Source of the DNA: DASSUW01 sp036257565
Lineage (GTDB): Bacteria; Actinomycetota; Thermoleophilia; Solirubrobacterales; Solirubrobacteraceae
DNA: 64,000 nucleotides
Direction: 5' to 3'
Assembly (NCBI GenBank): GCA_036257565.1
Contig: DATAFH010000056.1
Span: forward strand, 1-64,000
A program made the translations under genes and the position numbers. Positions 8,324 through 16,347 of this stretch are shown one piece after another. Position 1 is the stretch's first letter, and each line of letters begins with the position of its first letter. Under the pieces are notes generated by a model. That model made no database searches, was not told where the DNA came from, and saw only the letters and a program-made list of their open reading frames with translations.

Positions 8324-9079
8324 CTACACGAGTTGCTGCCCGCCGTCGATGTCGTAGGTCGCACCGGTGAGGGCGCTGTTGGTCATGAGGTGGATGGCGA
8401 GCGCGGCAACGTCGGCGGGTCCGACGACACGGCCGATGGGAAGCGTGGCGCGGAGCTGGTTGCGCCGCTCCTCGAGCTGATCGCCGAGCAGCTCAGCCGA
8501 CAGCGGCGTGTCGACGAAGCCGGCGGCGATTAGGTTGACCCGTATCGGTCCCAGCTCGATCGCCAGGTTGGCCGTGAGTGCGGGCAGTCCCGCGGTGAGC
8601 GCCGAGACGATCGGGCCGCCGACGTGGGGGCGTCGGGCGTCGGTGCCGGTCATGAACAGCAGCGTGCCGCCGGGCCGTACCTTGCCGGCCGCTTCGCGGG
8701 CGACGTGGAGCGTGAGCCAGAGATGCTCGTCGACCTCGCGGTGCGCCCGGGCGAAATCCATGTCGGCCAGGCTCGTGTAGTAGGGCCGGCCGGCGGTGAC
8801 CATGACGTGGTCGACAGGTGCTGGCAGGTTCTGGAAGAACTGCGCTAGGCGCTCGGGATCCGCGGCGTCGAAGGCGGCGCTGTCGAGGGCGCCGAGCTCA
8901 CTCGCGGCGCGCTTCAGGCGCTCGGGATTGCGGCCGGCGAGGATGACGTCGGCCCCCTCGGCACGCGCAGCCCTGGCGGTTTCGAGGCCGATGCCGGCGC
9001 TGCCGCCGATCACAACGACGGTCTGGCCGGGCAGGGCCGGTTCGCGCTGCGTGACAGCGCCGGTGGTTGCGGTGGTCAT
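8324..9079 (-). CDS. short-chain dehydrogenase/reductase (SDR), atypical active site
   Basis: A 251-residue Rossmann-fold oxidoreductase. The nucleotide-binding motif is VVVIGGSAGIGLETA (GGxxGIG form), with an LAGRNPERL segment suggesting NADP preference and DHVMVTAG in place of the usual NNAG. Where classical SDRs have YxxxK the protein reads VGGPIVSALTAGLPALTANL, so the catalytic Tyr and Lys are not evident. The C-terminal IELGPIRVNLIAAGFVDT is typical of the family. ATG 9079 is preceded by GGAGGAAG and overlaps the stop of the redoxin fragment (ATGA). The substrate is unknown and activity as a dehydrogenase is uncertain. Confidence 0.75.
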   Translation of the reverse strand: MTTATTGAVTQREPALPGQTVVVIGGSAGIGLETARAARAEGADVILAGRNPERLKRAASELGALDSAAFDAADPERLAQFFQNLPAPVDHVMVTAGRPYYTSLADMDFARAHREVDEHLWLTLHVAREAAGKVRPGGTLLFMTGTDARRPHVGGPIVSALTAGLPALTANLAIELGPIRVNLIAAGFVDTPLSAELLGDQLEERRNQLRATLPIGRVVGPADVAALAIHLMTNSALTGATYDIDGGQQLV

Positions 9080-9387
9080 GCTTCCTCCGTTCGTGGAACT
9101 CCCGCCGAATCGTCGTCGGTCGCGATCGTGGCGATCTGCGTGTGGGCGACGGCGATCTTCGGATAGAACGCGGCGAGCTCTAGGTGCTGCTGGTGCTCCT
9201 TCGGGCGGCAGTGGCCGCGCGCCAGCGTCAGGATCAGCGGGTCGTCGCCCTGGATCTCGCTCAGCGTCCGGGGGACGCTCTCGGGGTCGGGCAGCTCGTG
9301 GTCGGGGAAACGTGCCGCCGGCGGCGATGTCGGGGCGCAGGGGTCGATCCTCCTCGGGTTCGCGCCTCCCGCGCGGCCGTCGCGCAA
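9076..9387 (-). pseudogene. redoxin-domain protein fragment
   Basis: The minus strand encodes FPDHELPDPESVPRTLSEI, then GDDPLILTLARGHCRPKEHQ and HLELAAFYPKIAVAHTQI, which matches the first third of AhpC/redoxin-type peroxiredoxins. Family members continue for about another 100 residues; here the frame ends shortly after with a stop that overlaps the next gene start. The usual GHFCPKDHQQ reads GHCRPKEHQQ, so the cysteine is shifted by one place. The N terminus is not clean either. I call it a remnant fused by deletion to the SDR operon. Further upstream (about 9480-9598) a short stretch with EEALEIAGRYMEEAG may be another gene remnant. Confidence 0.5.
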
Positions 9388-9599
9388 GCCTAGACGACGA
9401 GCTGAGACCCGACGGCCGGTCGGGGGTCTCCGCCTGCGTGGTGCCGCCTATCGCGGCTCCGCTGCGCCCTCGGCTGCGGTGCATCCAGCGGCTCGCGAGG
9501 TCCGACAGGGCTGCGATCCGCTCGAAGCCATCGGGGAACAACAAGGCCCGCCTCCTCCATGTAGCGCCCCGCTATCTCCAAGGCCTCCTCCTGCGTGCT

Positions 9600-9629
9600 G
9601 GGGCGGGGCGGCCGGGGCCGCCCCGCCCC
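9600..9629 (-). terminator. strong GC hairpin after esterase gene
   Basis: The 30-nt block is a perfect inverted repeat with 12-13 bp of practical stem (GGGGCGGGGCGG against CCGCCCCGCCCC). It lies 15 nt beyond the stop of the minus-strand esterase, in the right place for a factor-independent terminator, although the T tract is missing. Confidence 0.6.
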
Positions 9630-9644
9630 AGGCGCGAGAGGCAG

Positions 9645-10613
9645 TCAGGCGTCCGGGCCGAGAGCCGCGGTGATGTAGGCGATCGCTTGGGTGATCGCGG
9701 CCTCGGCGGCGTTGGTGCCGCGCAGCGCGTTGAGCATCACGAAATCGTGGATGGTGGCGTCGTAGCGCGTCGCGGTCACGTCGACGCCGGCCTGGCGGAG
9801 CTTCGCGGCGTAGGCCTCGCCCTCATCGCGAAGGACGTCGGCCTCGGCGGTGATCACGAGCGCCGGGGGCAGCCCGGCGAGCTGCTCGGTCGTCGCGCGC
9901 AGCGGCGACGCCGTGATCTCGTCGCGTGCGGACTCGTCGGTGGTGTACTGGTCCCAGAACCATTGCATCGCGTCGCGGCGCAGGAAGTAGCCCTCGGCGA
10001 ACTCGTGATAGGAGGGCGTATCGAACGCCGCGTCGGTGACGGGATAGAAGAGCACCTGCGCCGCGAGCTGCGGGCCGCCGCGCTGGTTGGCCATCAGCGT
10101 CAGCGCGGCACTCATGTTGCCGCCGACCGAGTCGCCGGCGACGACGATCCGCGACCCGTCGAGCGCCTTCTCGGTTCCGTGCTCGGCGACCCAGTCAAGG
10201 ACGGCGTAGCTCTCTTCGATCGCGACCGGATAGCGGGCCTCGGGCGAGAGGCTGTAGTTCGGGAACACGACCGCGGCGCCGGTGCCGACGGCGAGCTCGC
10301 GGATCAGCCGGTCATGGGTGTGGCTGTTGCCGAACACCCAGCCGGCGCCATGGACGTAGAGGATCACGGGCAGCGTGCCGCCGGCGCCTTGCGGCCGGAG
10401 GATGCGAATCGAGACGGCGCCCGAGGGCCCACCGGCGATCGACAGGTCCTCGATGTCGACGTCGGGCGTTGCGATCTCGCTCGACTGCACCTCATCGACG
10501 GTCTTGCGGCCGACGACGGGACCGAGGTCGAACAGGAACGGTGGGTTGGCGGTCGCCTCGGCGAACTCCTGTGCGGTGGGTTCGAGGACGACGCGGGTGG
10601 TGGTGGTGGTCAT
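9645..10613 (-). CDS. alpha/beta hydrolase, HSL-type esterase
   Basis: A 322-residue cytosolic esterase of the hormone-sensitive-lipase (family IV) group. The oxyanion region reads VILYVHGAGWVFGN, a variant of HGGG. The nucleophile elbow is VVAGDSVGGNMSAAL with Ser in GDSVG. The acidic residue lies in ITAEADVLRDEGEAYA and the catalytic His in ATIHDFVMLN. All three triad positions are therefore present, so a carboxylesterase acting on small acyl esters is likely. ATG 10613 is preceded by AAAGGAG. A strong terminator follows. The gene is separated by 235 bp from the DUF308 gene and is probably transcribed from its own promoter. Confidence 0.85.
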   Translation of the reverse strand: MTTTTTRVVLEPTAQEFAEATANPPFLFDLGPVVGRKTVDEVQSSEIATPDVDIEDLSIAGGPSGAVSIRILRPQGAGGTLPVILYVHGAGWVFGNSHTHDRLIRELAVGTGAAVVFPNYSLSPEARYPVAIEESYAVLDWVAEHGTEKALDGSRIVVAGDSVGGNMSAALTLMANQRGGPQLAAQVLFYPVTDAAFDTPSYHEFAEGYFLRRDAMQWFWDQYTTDESARDEITASPLRATTEQLAGLPPALVITAEADVLRDEGEAYAAKLRQAGVDVTATRYDATIHDFVMLNALRGTNAAEAAITQAIAYITAALGPDA

Positions 10614-10740
10614 CTTGTGCTCCTTTGTGATCGGGGGATTCGGTGAGGGTGGATTGCGGCCGGCTGGCGGTGACTGCCCGGCCGACCGGAAGGCGGCCGG
10701 ATCGGCCGATGTCGCGGGCGCCGTCGAGCATCAGGTCGGC

Positions 10741-10769
10741 GCGCCGGCCCGACGTGTTCGGGCCGGCGC
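10741..10769 (-). terminator. perfect 12-bp hairpin downstream of DUF308 gene
   Basis: GCGCCGGCCCGA (10741-10752) pairs perfectly with TCGGGCCGGCGC (10758-10769) across a 5-nt loop. It sits about 80 bp after the stop of the DUF308 membrane protein and before the esterase start, and probably ends the upstream transcript. Confidence 0.55.
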
Positions 10770-10848
10770 AGGTGCTTCTTGGTTGAGCTCGGCGGCGCGA
10801 GCGTCGCTGGCTGCGGCTGGGAGGGTGGGCTGTCGGTCTCGGCGATGG

Positions 10849-11403
10849 TCAGCCGACGCTCAGGACGGGGTCTGACGCGGTGGCGAGGCGGCGACGGCGC
10901 CGCGCGAGCAGCCCGGCCTGGATGACGAAGTCCGCGCCGCCGGTCGCCGCGTAGACGGCGAGCATTCCCAGCCTCGGCTGGCCGCCGGCCGCCGCGATGA
11001 GGTAAGCGACGCCGCCGATGATCGACCCGCCGCCGGCGAGCAACATCGGCCACTGCCTGCCGAACTGCGCACGGCGGCGGAGGGCGACGACGAGTTGCGC
11101 CGCACCGGTGATGGCGGCCCAGGCGCCGAAGACCGCGACGACGTCCGCGACGCTCCCGGTCGCGGCCACGGCTAGCGCGATGGCCGCGACCGCGCTGACC
11201 GCGGCGTTGGCGAGCAGCAGCCGCCGAGCCGATCCGGGCTTGCTGTGCGCGTCGATCAGCGACGCGACCGTGTCGATCAGCGGATAGAGGACGACCAGGA
11301 CCGCCGCGCCGACCGTCACGCCGGTCGTCACGGAGTCCGAGGCGGCCGCGAACACCGCGGCCCAGGCGATCGCGACGAGGCCACGGATGAGGAAGAGCTG
11401 CAT
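10849..11403 (-). CDS. DUF308-like multi-pass membrane protein
   Basis: A 184-residue hydrophobic protein with about six predicted transmembrane helices in pairs, starting MQLFLIRGLVAIAWAAVFAA and including TVGAAVLVVLYPLIDTVASL, VSAVAAIALAVAATGSV and LAGGGSIIGGVAYLIAAAGG, ending with a basic tail LLARRRRRLATA. The layout is like HdeD/DUF308 membrane proteins, which are linked to acid or stress tolerance in some bacteria. ATG 11403 has AAAGGAGATTGTC ahead of it. It is divergent from the TetR gene across 87 bp containing an inverted repeat, so it is probably the TetR target. Confidence 0.7.
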   Translation of the reverse strand: MQLFLIRGLVAIAWAAVFAAASDSVTTGVTVGAAVLVVLYPLIDTVASLIDAHSKPGSARRLLLANAAVSAVAAIALAVAATGSVADVVAVFGAWAAITGAAQLVVALRRRAQFGRQWPMLLAGGGSIIGGVAYLIAAAGGQPRLGMLAVYAATGGADFVIQAGLLARRRRRLATASDPVLSVG

Positions 11404-11420
11404 GACAATCTCCTTTCGAT

Positions 11421-11434
11421 ACACAGCGATGTGT
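11421..11434. promoter_or_regulatory. candidate TetR operator
   Basis: ACACA and TGTGT arms flank GCGA within the 87-bp divergent region between the DUF308 and TetR genes, just upstream of the DUF308 ribosome binding site. Divergent TetR genes usually repress their neighbour from such a palindrome. The role is inferred from position. Confidence 0.4.
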
Positions 11435-11490
11435 TGTGGAATGCGAAGGTACACCCCTCGACGCGATCTGTCAAGATTGAGGACACAGCT

Positions 11491-12147
11491 ATGAGTCGCG
11501 AAATCCCACCCAAACGCAAGTACGAGCTCAAGAAGCGCGCCGAGGAGATGGCCGCGACCCACCGGCGCATCACCGAGGCGGGGATCGAGCTGCACGGAAC
11601 GCTCGGGCCGTCCCGCACGACGATGAGCGCCGTCGCCAAGCGCGCAGGCGTGGAGCGCCGCACCCTCTACCGCCACTTCCCCACCGAGAGCGACCTGTTC
11701 GAGGCCTGCTCAACCCACTTCTTCGCCGCCAACCCGTGGCCCGACCTCGACGACTGGCGCGCGATTCGCGATCCCCGGCAGCGACTCGAGCGAGCCCTCG
11801 ACGAGCTCTACGCCTACTACGAGCGCACCGAGCCGATGCTCGCCAACGTGCTCCGCGACGCCGAGCTCGTCGACTTCGCCCGCGACGCCGTGGCCCCGCT
11901 GCACGCCTACCTCGAGCAAGCCGCCGAGGTTCTCACGGCCGGCCGTCGAGTCCGCGGCCGAAGACGAGAGCTCCTCGCGGCAGCATTGCGCCATGCCGTC
12001 GCCTTCTCGACCTGGCGCTCGCTCTCGACCAACGACGTCCGGCGACCGGAAGCCGTCAAGCTCGTTACCGCGCTCGTCGAATCCGCAGCCACGCCGGCGG
12101 CCAGCCGTGCGCCGGCCGCTCGAGCCGCCCCTCGACGTCGCCCATGA
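11491..12147 (+). CDS. TetR-family transcriptional regulator
   Basis: A 218-residue protein with an N-terminal helix-turn-helix domain. The recognition part reads TTMSAVAKRAGVERRTLYRHF followed by PTESDLFEACSTHFF, a clear TetR pattern at about residues 45-75. The rest is a helical ligand-binding domain ending in an Ala/Arg-rich tail. It is transcribed divergently from the DUF308 membrane protein. ATG 11491 is preceded by GAGGACACAGCT. By family rule it would repress its own gene and the DUF308 gene until an unknown ligand binds. Confidence 0.88.
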   Translation: MSREIPPKRKYELKKRAEEMAATHRRITEAGIELHGTLGPSRTTMSAVAKRAGVERRTLYRHFPTESDLFEACSTHFFAANPWPDLDDWRAIRDPRQRLERALDELYAYYERTEPMLANVLRDAELVDFARDAVAPLHAYLEQAAEVLTAGRRVRGRRRELLAAALRHAVAFSTWRSLSTNDVRRPEAVKLVTALVESAATPAASRAPAARAAPRRRP

Positions 12148-12439
12148 GCTTTCTGCCGGGCCGATCGCCCCTGCCGCCCAGGCCGAAGCAGGCGCCTACG
12201 CGCGGTCTATCGGCGCGCTCGGAGGTCGTCCCGAGCGACCGTCTCGGTGGCGTTGATCGAGACGCCTGCTCGGTCACGGGAGCAGCAGCGCCGGTCGCGT
12301 CCGGGAATTGCCTTCTCCGACGTATCAAGGCAGCAGCCTCAGCTGCTGAGCTGCACGGGAAGGACCAGTCGGTCCGAGGCTCTTGCGATTCAACGGGAGC
12401 GTGCTCGCCCGCGCGCATGCCACGCCGACGATCTTTCGA
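12148..12439. other. intergenic, no gene seen
   Basis: Between the ends of two convergent genes; only spurious open frames, with no motif or ribosome binding site that would support a gene. Confidence 0.5.
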
Positions 12440-13075
12440 TCAGGCCTGTGCGGCGAGCGGCGGCTTGCCAAGCGTGGGCATGTCGCGCTCGTGTGCGCCG
12501 CTGCGTCGAGCCACTTCCAGGCCGGCGTCCCAGCCCGGAGCGCGACCGCGCGGTGGCGGTCGCAGGAGGTCTGTGGGTAGACCTGCGGTGGCGATCAGCC
12601 AGGCGATCATGGAGTTCGAGTTCCACATCTCGCCGGCCTTGAGCTCGTCGCGTCCCCAGACGGGTGTGGGTACGGTCGTGATGAGGTCGAGTAGCTGGCG
12701 GGTGGCCGGGGGGTCGCTGGTGAGTCGGCGGGGGCCGCCGACTGCCCAGTCGAGATCGGGGATTGATCCGCCGCGCCAGCAGCGGATCTCGTAGCGAAAC
12801 AGGCGCAGCCAGCCGGCGTAGCGGCTGCCGACAGGGCCGGTCGCGACGACGCCTCGGCTTGCCTCGTCGGCGTTCGGCGAAGGCGCGATTTCGATCGTGT
12901 AGCGATCGCCGTCCAGCTCGACGACGAGCGCTGCGTGATAGAGGTCGCATCGTTGCCGATGCTGGCGCGCGGCTTCGATGGCCTCGAAGACGCGGCCGTT
13001 GAAGCGCACGCAGTGACCACCCGCGCCGAGCGGGATCCAATACAGATCCACGGCGGCTGTCCTCGATGGCTGCAT
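12440..13075 (-). CDS. hypothetical protein, conserved-looking
   Basis: A 211-residue protein I cannot assign to a named family. It begins MQPSRTAAVDLYWIPLGAGG and carries HCVRFNGRVFEAIEAARQHR, DLYHAALVVELDGDRYTIEI, FRYEIRCWRGGSIPDLDWAVG and TPVWGRDELKAGEMWNSNSM, ending in an Arg/Pro-rich tail. The aromatic, motif-like blocks and normal codon pattern argue that it is a real cytosolic protein. LLDLITTVPTPVWGRDELKAG and the WNSN segment look functional, but no reaction can be named. The start is uncertain: ATG 13075, or a GTG 24 nt further in at VDLYW. Confidence 0.55.
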   Translation of the reverse strand: MQPSRTAAVDLYWIPLGAGGHCVRFNGRVFEAIEAARQHRQRCDLYHAALVVELDGDRYTIEIAPSPNADEASRGVVATGPVGSRYAGWLRLFRYEIRCWRGGSIPDLDWAVGGPRRLTSDPPATRQLLDLITTVPTPVWGRDELKAGEMWNSNSMIAWLIATAGLPTDLLRPPPRGRAPGWDAGLEVARRSGAHERDMPTLGKPPLAAQA

Positions 13076-13332
13076 AGCGTTTGAAGCATCACCAGCAGAG
13101 TCCCAGGCGGCATCCGGACTCGCCCGCATGGCGAGTGTGGATTCCCCGCGAGCTGTGCGGCGGTGCGGCTTGATGGCCGGCTCGTCGATTGCCGCGCGGA
13201 CCAAGCTGTGTCGTCTTGACGGCTGACGACCGTCCGCGCGATCGCCATCGCTCTGCGGTGCGAGACCAGGTACGCCGCTCCTGTCTGACGCTGTTGGGAG
13301 CGTGATCTGCGCGTTTCTACGCAGGGGTTTGC

Positions 13333-14349
13333 GTGTCCGTTCCGGATGCCGGTCTCGAGCGGGAGGCGGATGCTTCGCGCATGCCCAGTCGTGGACCCAT
13401 CGCCGTGGCGGCTGCGGGGCTCGCGCTGCTCGGGATGGCGCGTTACCGGCGCGATCTGCGGTGCGACTACGAGCGGCTGGCCAGGTTCGAGCCGTCGGTG
13501 ATCGAGACGCCGTTCGGGCGCGTGGAGTACGCGCAGGTCGGCGAGGGACCGCCCGTGCTGGTCGTACACGGCGTGTTCGGCGGGTTCGACTTCGGGGTCG
13601 GTGTCGGGCGGGCGAACGTGCCGGCCGGTTACCGGATCGTCTCCCCGTCGCGGTTCGGGTTCTTCGGATCGCCGCTGCCGCCGGATCCGTCGCCCGCCGC
13701 GCAGGCCGACGCGTTCGCGACGCTGCTCGATCACCTCGAGATCGGCGAGCTGCCTGTGGTGGCGTTCTCGGCTGGCAGCTCATCGGCGGTGCAGCTCGCG
13801 CTCCGGCATCCGGAGCGCGTCTCGCGGCTGGTCTTGATCTCCCCGAACTCGCCGCATCCCAAGCCGCTGCCCAAGCCGCCGGCGCTGCTGGCGCCGATCC
13901 TCTTCAGCCAGCCGGTGTTCTGGGCGCTGCGGCTGCTCGCGCGCTCGCGGCTGGAGGGCATGTCGGGAACGCCGGCGGGCTTCGTGCCCGACGCGCGCGA
14001 AGGTGCGGCGCTGCGGGCGACCGTCGACAGCCTGTTCCCGGTCGGCCCGCGTGCGCGCGGGACGATCTACGACGGCTACATCGGCAACCTCGACATCGCG
14101 ACCTATCCGTTCGAGTCGATCACGGTGCCGACGCTCGTCGTCGCCGCCGAGGACGACACGCTCGCGCCGTACGCGGACTCACGGGCGATGGCCGAGCGGA
14201 TCCCGGGCGCGCGGTTCGTCACGGTCAGCCGTGGCGGACACGCGCTGACCCAGCTCGACGCCGGCGCTCGCCGCGCCGTCGCCGAGTTCATCGGCGCGGC
14301 GGGAACGGCCGTGGCTCACGAAACCCCGGTCCTTGCCGAAGGAGGTTGA
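13333..14349 (+). CDS. alpha/beta-fold hydrolase
   Basis: A 338-residue alpha/beta hydrolase. Core motifs are EGPPVLVVHGVFGGFDFG (oxyanion region HG), the nucleophile elbow VVAFSAGSSSAVQLAL with Ser in AFSAG, the acid in LVVAAEDDTLAPY and the catalytic His in SRGGHALTQLD. The order and spacing are normal. An N-terminal hydrophobic stretch (IAVAAAGLALLGMARYRR) may anchor it to the membrane. GTG 13333 is chosen because AGGGG precedes it; ATG 13381 is an alternative. It leads a run of membrane-protein genes; the next start is 6 nt after its stop, with AAGGAGGT inside its own end, so it is co-transcribed with them. Confidence 0.8.
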   Translation: MSVPDAGLEREADASRMPSRGPIAVAAAGLALLGMARYRRDLRCDYERLARFEPSVIETPFGRVEYAQVGEGPPVLVVHGVFGGFDFGVGVGRANVPAGYRIVSPSRFGFFGSPLPPDPSPAAQADAFATLLDHLEIGELPVVAFSAGSSSAVQLALRHPERVSRLVLISPNSPHPKPLPKPPALLAPILFSQPVFWALRLLARSRLEGMSGTPAGFVPDAREGAALRATVDSLFPVGPRARGTIYDGYIGNLDIATYPFESITVPTLVVAAEDDTLAPYADSRAMAERIPGARFVTVSRGGHALTQLDAGARRAVAEFIGAAGTAVAHETPVLAEGG

Positions 14350-14355
14350 TCGGAC

Positions 14356-14646
14356 ATGGGCGCCTATCTGTTCTTCGTCGTCTGCACGGGCGTCTGGATC
14401 GTGTTCGGCTGGGCGCTCGCCAGCAGGCCGGTCGTGCTTGACCGCGCGTGGGCCCGCGTTCGCGGGCTGCCATTGATCGCGAAGCCGGTCGTGTGGGTCG
14501 CGTTCTTCCCGTGGCTGAGCGGCCTGGCCGTCTGGGAGAGCCGCTGGGGTACGCCGCGCGCGCGGCGCATCGCCGTCGCGCTGGTGGCGCTCGCGTTCAT
14601 CGTGTTCTGGTCATCGCTGACCTTCGGAGGAGGTCGAACCTCATGA
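14356..14646 (+). CDS. small membrane protein A, paralogue of 15086-15409
   Basis: A 96-residue protein with three predicted transmembrane helices: YLFFVVCTGVWIVFGWALA, VVWVAFFPWLSGLAVWES and IAVALVALAFIVFWSSLTF. The centre RGLPLIAKPVVWVAFFPWLS is clearly related to RDLPLIVEGVVWLLGFPFLI of the 107-residue protein two genes downstream, so the two arose by duplication. A strong AAGGAGGT ribosome binding site precedes ATG 14356. The stop overlaps the next start (ATGA). No family name is recognised; the position suggests a subunit of a membrane complex with the next two products. Confidence 0.75.
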   Translation: MGAYLFFVVCTGVWIVFGWALASRPVVLDRAWARVRGLPLIAKPVVWVAFFPWLSGLAVWESRWGTPRARRIAVALVALAFIVFWSSLTFGGGRTS

Positions 14647-15089
14647 GCACCACTACAGCCCATCCCGCGCGCCACGGGCGCGTCGGGGGCTTCGGCCACT
14701 TCGTTCTTCACTTCTTCGAGATGTGCATGCCGATGTGCATCGGCTGGGCGGTCGGAGACATCCTCTACTTCGCGCTTGCCGACCAGCTCGGGTCATCGGA
14801 TCCATTCACCGACTGGCCGCAGCTGTCGCTGGCGGTCGTGACCGTCAACATGACCGTGCCGATGGTCGTCTGGATGCGCTTCCGCGGCATGGCCTGGCGG
14901 CCAACCGCGGAGATGGCGGCGGCCATGGTCATCCTCGCCCTGCTGATCCTCCTCGCCGGCTGGACTGGGATCGTTGCCATGGACACGCTTCCGTGGCTCG
15001 CCCACGGCCTGATGATGCCGGCGATGCTCGTGCCGATGCTGCTGCGGCTCGACCTCTACACCGGGCACGCGATGGGAGCCCACGGATGA
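14643..15089 (+). CDS. membrane protein with Met/Cys/His-rich helices
   Basis: A 148-residue protein with about four transmembrane helices. The first contains FGHFVLHFFEMCMPMCIGWA and the last HGLMMPAMLVPMLLRLDLYT followed by GHAMGAHG. The concentration of Met, Cys and His in the helices would suit soft-metal binding, but this is inference. The middle carries RFRGMAWRPTAEMAAAMVIL. Start and stop overlap both neighbours by 4 nt, so it is translationally coupled between the two paralogous small membrane proteins. I do not recognise the family. Confidence 0.7.
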   Translation: MSTTTAHPARHGRVGGFGHFVLHFFEMCMPMCIGWAVGDILYFALADQLGSSDPFTDWPQLSLAVVTVNMTVPMVVWMRFRGMAWRPTAEMAAAMVILALLILLAGWTGIVAMDTLPWLAHGLMMPAMLVPMLLRLDLYTGHAMGAHG

Positions 15090-15409
15090 GCACGAGCGCC
15101 GCGCGCCACCCGTCCGCGCGGACGCCGTCGGGGCTGTTCGCCTACGCGAGCTTCGCGATCATGGTCGGCGGCTGGGTGGCGTTCGCGGTCGCGCTGGTCG
15201 CCTCCCAGCAGACGCTCGACGACGTCTGGACATCGGTCCGCGACCTGCCGCTGATCGTCGAAGGCGTGGTCTGGCTACTCGGGTTCCCCTTCCTCATCGG
15301 CCTTGCGATCTGGCAGGCGTCATGGGACGAGGCCGTGCGCCTGAGCCTGATCGCCGTGCTGGCCGTCGCGTACACGTACATGTTCGTCCCGCGGGTGCGG
15401 AAGCGATGA
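15086..15409 (+). CDS. small membrane protein B, paralogue of 14356-14646
   Basis: A 107-residue protein with three predicted helices: FAYASFAIMVGGWVAFAVAL, VVWLLGFPFLIGLAIWQASW and LSLIAVLAVAYTYMFVP, ending in basic RVRKR. It resembles membrane protein A over the central 35 residues. It overlaps its upstream and downstream neighbours by ATGA. It is probably a partner of the Met-rich protein encoded between the two copies. Confidence 0.75.
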   Translation: MSTSAARHPSARTPSGLFAYASFAIMVGGWVAFAVALVASQQTLDDVWTSVRDLPLIVEGVVWLLGFPFLIGLAIWQASWDEAVRLSLIAVLAVAYTYMFVPRVRKR

Positions 15410-15822
15410 GCGCGGCGCTGCCCCGGTCACCGGCCGGGCTCAAGTCCGCTCGGCGACCAGGTCGCGTGGCGTACGCATTCCTGGCCGCGGTGTTGCTCGT
15501 GTCCGCGGTCGCGCTGATCGTCGTCTGGGAGGCCGCGTGGTGGCAGACGGTTGCGTTTGCGCTCGGGCCTGACCTCGCCGTGCTTTACGGAATCGCGCCG
15601 GGCCTCGCTCGCGGGCAGCTGCACCCGCGCGCAGTGTCGCTCTACAACGCACTGCACCGGTTCTGGGGGCCGCTCGCGCTCGCGATCGCGGCTCTTGCCG
15701 CGGGACTGCCGCTCGGCTACGTCGCCGGCGCGATCGCCTGGGGTTTCCACGTCGCATTTGACCGCGCGATCGGCCTGCGGCCGCGCTCCCGCGACGGCTT
15801 CCAGCGAGCCGAGAGCTGGTGA
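15406..15822 (+). CDS. DUF4260-like membrane protein
   Basis: A 138-residue protein with about four transmembrane helices. The segment DLAVLYGIAPGLARGQLHPR followed by AVSLYNALHRFWGPLALAIA carries the YNxxH pattern of DUF4260 integral membrane proteins, and a later GFHVAFDRAIG completes the fold. Function is unknown. ATG 15406 overlaps the previous stop. It ends the overlapping membrane cassette; the next gene starts 45 nt later with its own ribosome binding site. Confidence 0.7.
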   Translation: MSAALPRSPAGLKSARRPGRVAYAFLAAVLLVSAVALIVVWEAAWWQTVAFALGPDLAVLYGIAPGLARGQLHPRAVSLYNALHRFWGPLALAIAALAAGLPLGYVAGAIAWGFHVAFDRAIGLRPRSRDGFQRAESW

Positions 15823-15866
15823 GCGAGGTGCTCGAACTGGAGTCGCATTGAGGAACGGAGGGTCCG

Positions 15867-16346
15867 ATGCCATCGATCAAGCACGCCGCAGATGAATTCC
15901 TGGCCAAGCGGCGGATCGCCGTCACCGGCGTCTCACGCAGGCCAGAAAACCACGGCAGCAATGTGGTCTACAAGCGCCTGCGCGAGCGCGGGTACGAGGT
16001 CTTCGCGGTCAACCCCAACGCCGACCGGGTCGAGGGCGATCGCGCCTACCACGATGTGCGCTCGATCCCCGGTGGCGTGGACGCGGTCGTGATCGCGACC
16101 AGGCCGGAGACCGCCGAAGAGACGATGCGTGAATGCGCCGACCTCGGGATCAAGCACGTGTGGATGCACCGCTCCTTCGGCGCCGGCAGCGTCTCGGATA
16201 CGGCGACTGAGTACGGCCGCGAGCGCGGCATCACCGTGATCGACGGCGGCTGCCCGTGCATGTTCGACCCCACCGCCGACGTTGGCCACAAGGCGATGCG
16301 CTTCGTCTTCACGCTCAACCGTCACGTACCGAGACAGGTCGCGTGA
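15867..16346 (+). CDS. CoA-binding-domain protein
   Basis: A 159-residue Rossmann-like protein of the CoA_binding_2 family. It begins with a short helix, then RRIAVTGVSRRPENHGSNVV and YKRLRERGYEVFAVNPNADR, followed by DAVVIATRPETAEETMRECA and KHVWMHRSFG. The C-terminal ITVIDGGCPCMFDP holds a CxC pair. Relatives bind CoA or nucleotides, but their roles are mostly unproven. GGAGGG precedes ATG 15867. It starts a four-gene block with the next two genes packed closely behind. Confidence 0.85.
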   Translation: MPSIKHAADEFLAKRRIAVTGVSRRPENHGSNVVYKRLRERGYEVFAVNPNADRVEGDRAYHDVRSIPGGVDAVVIATRPETAEETMRECADLGIKHVWMHRSFGAGSVSDTATEYGRERGITVIDGGCPCMFDPTADVGHKAMRFVFTLNRHVPRQVA

Positions 16347-16347
16347 G

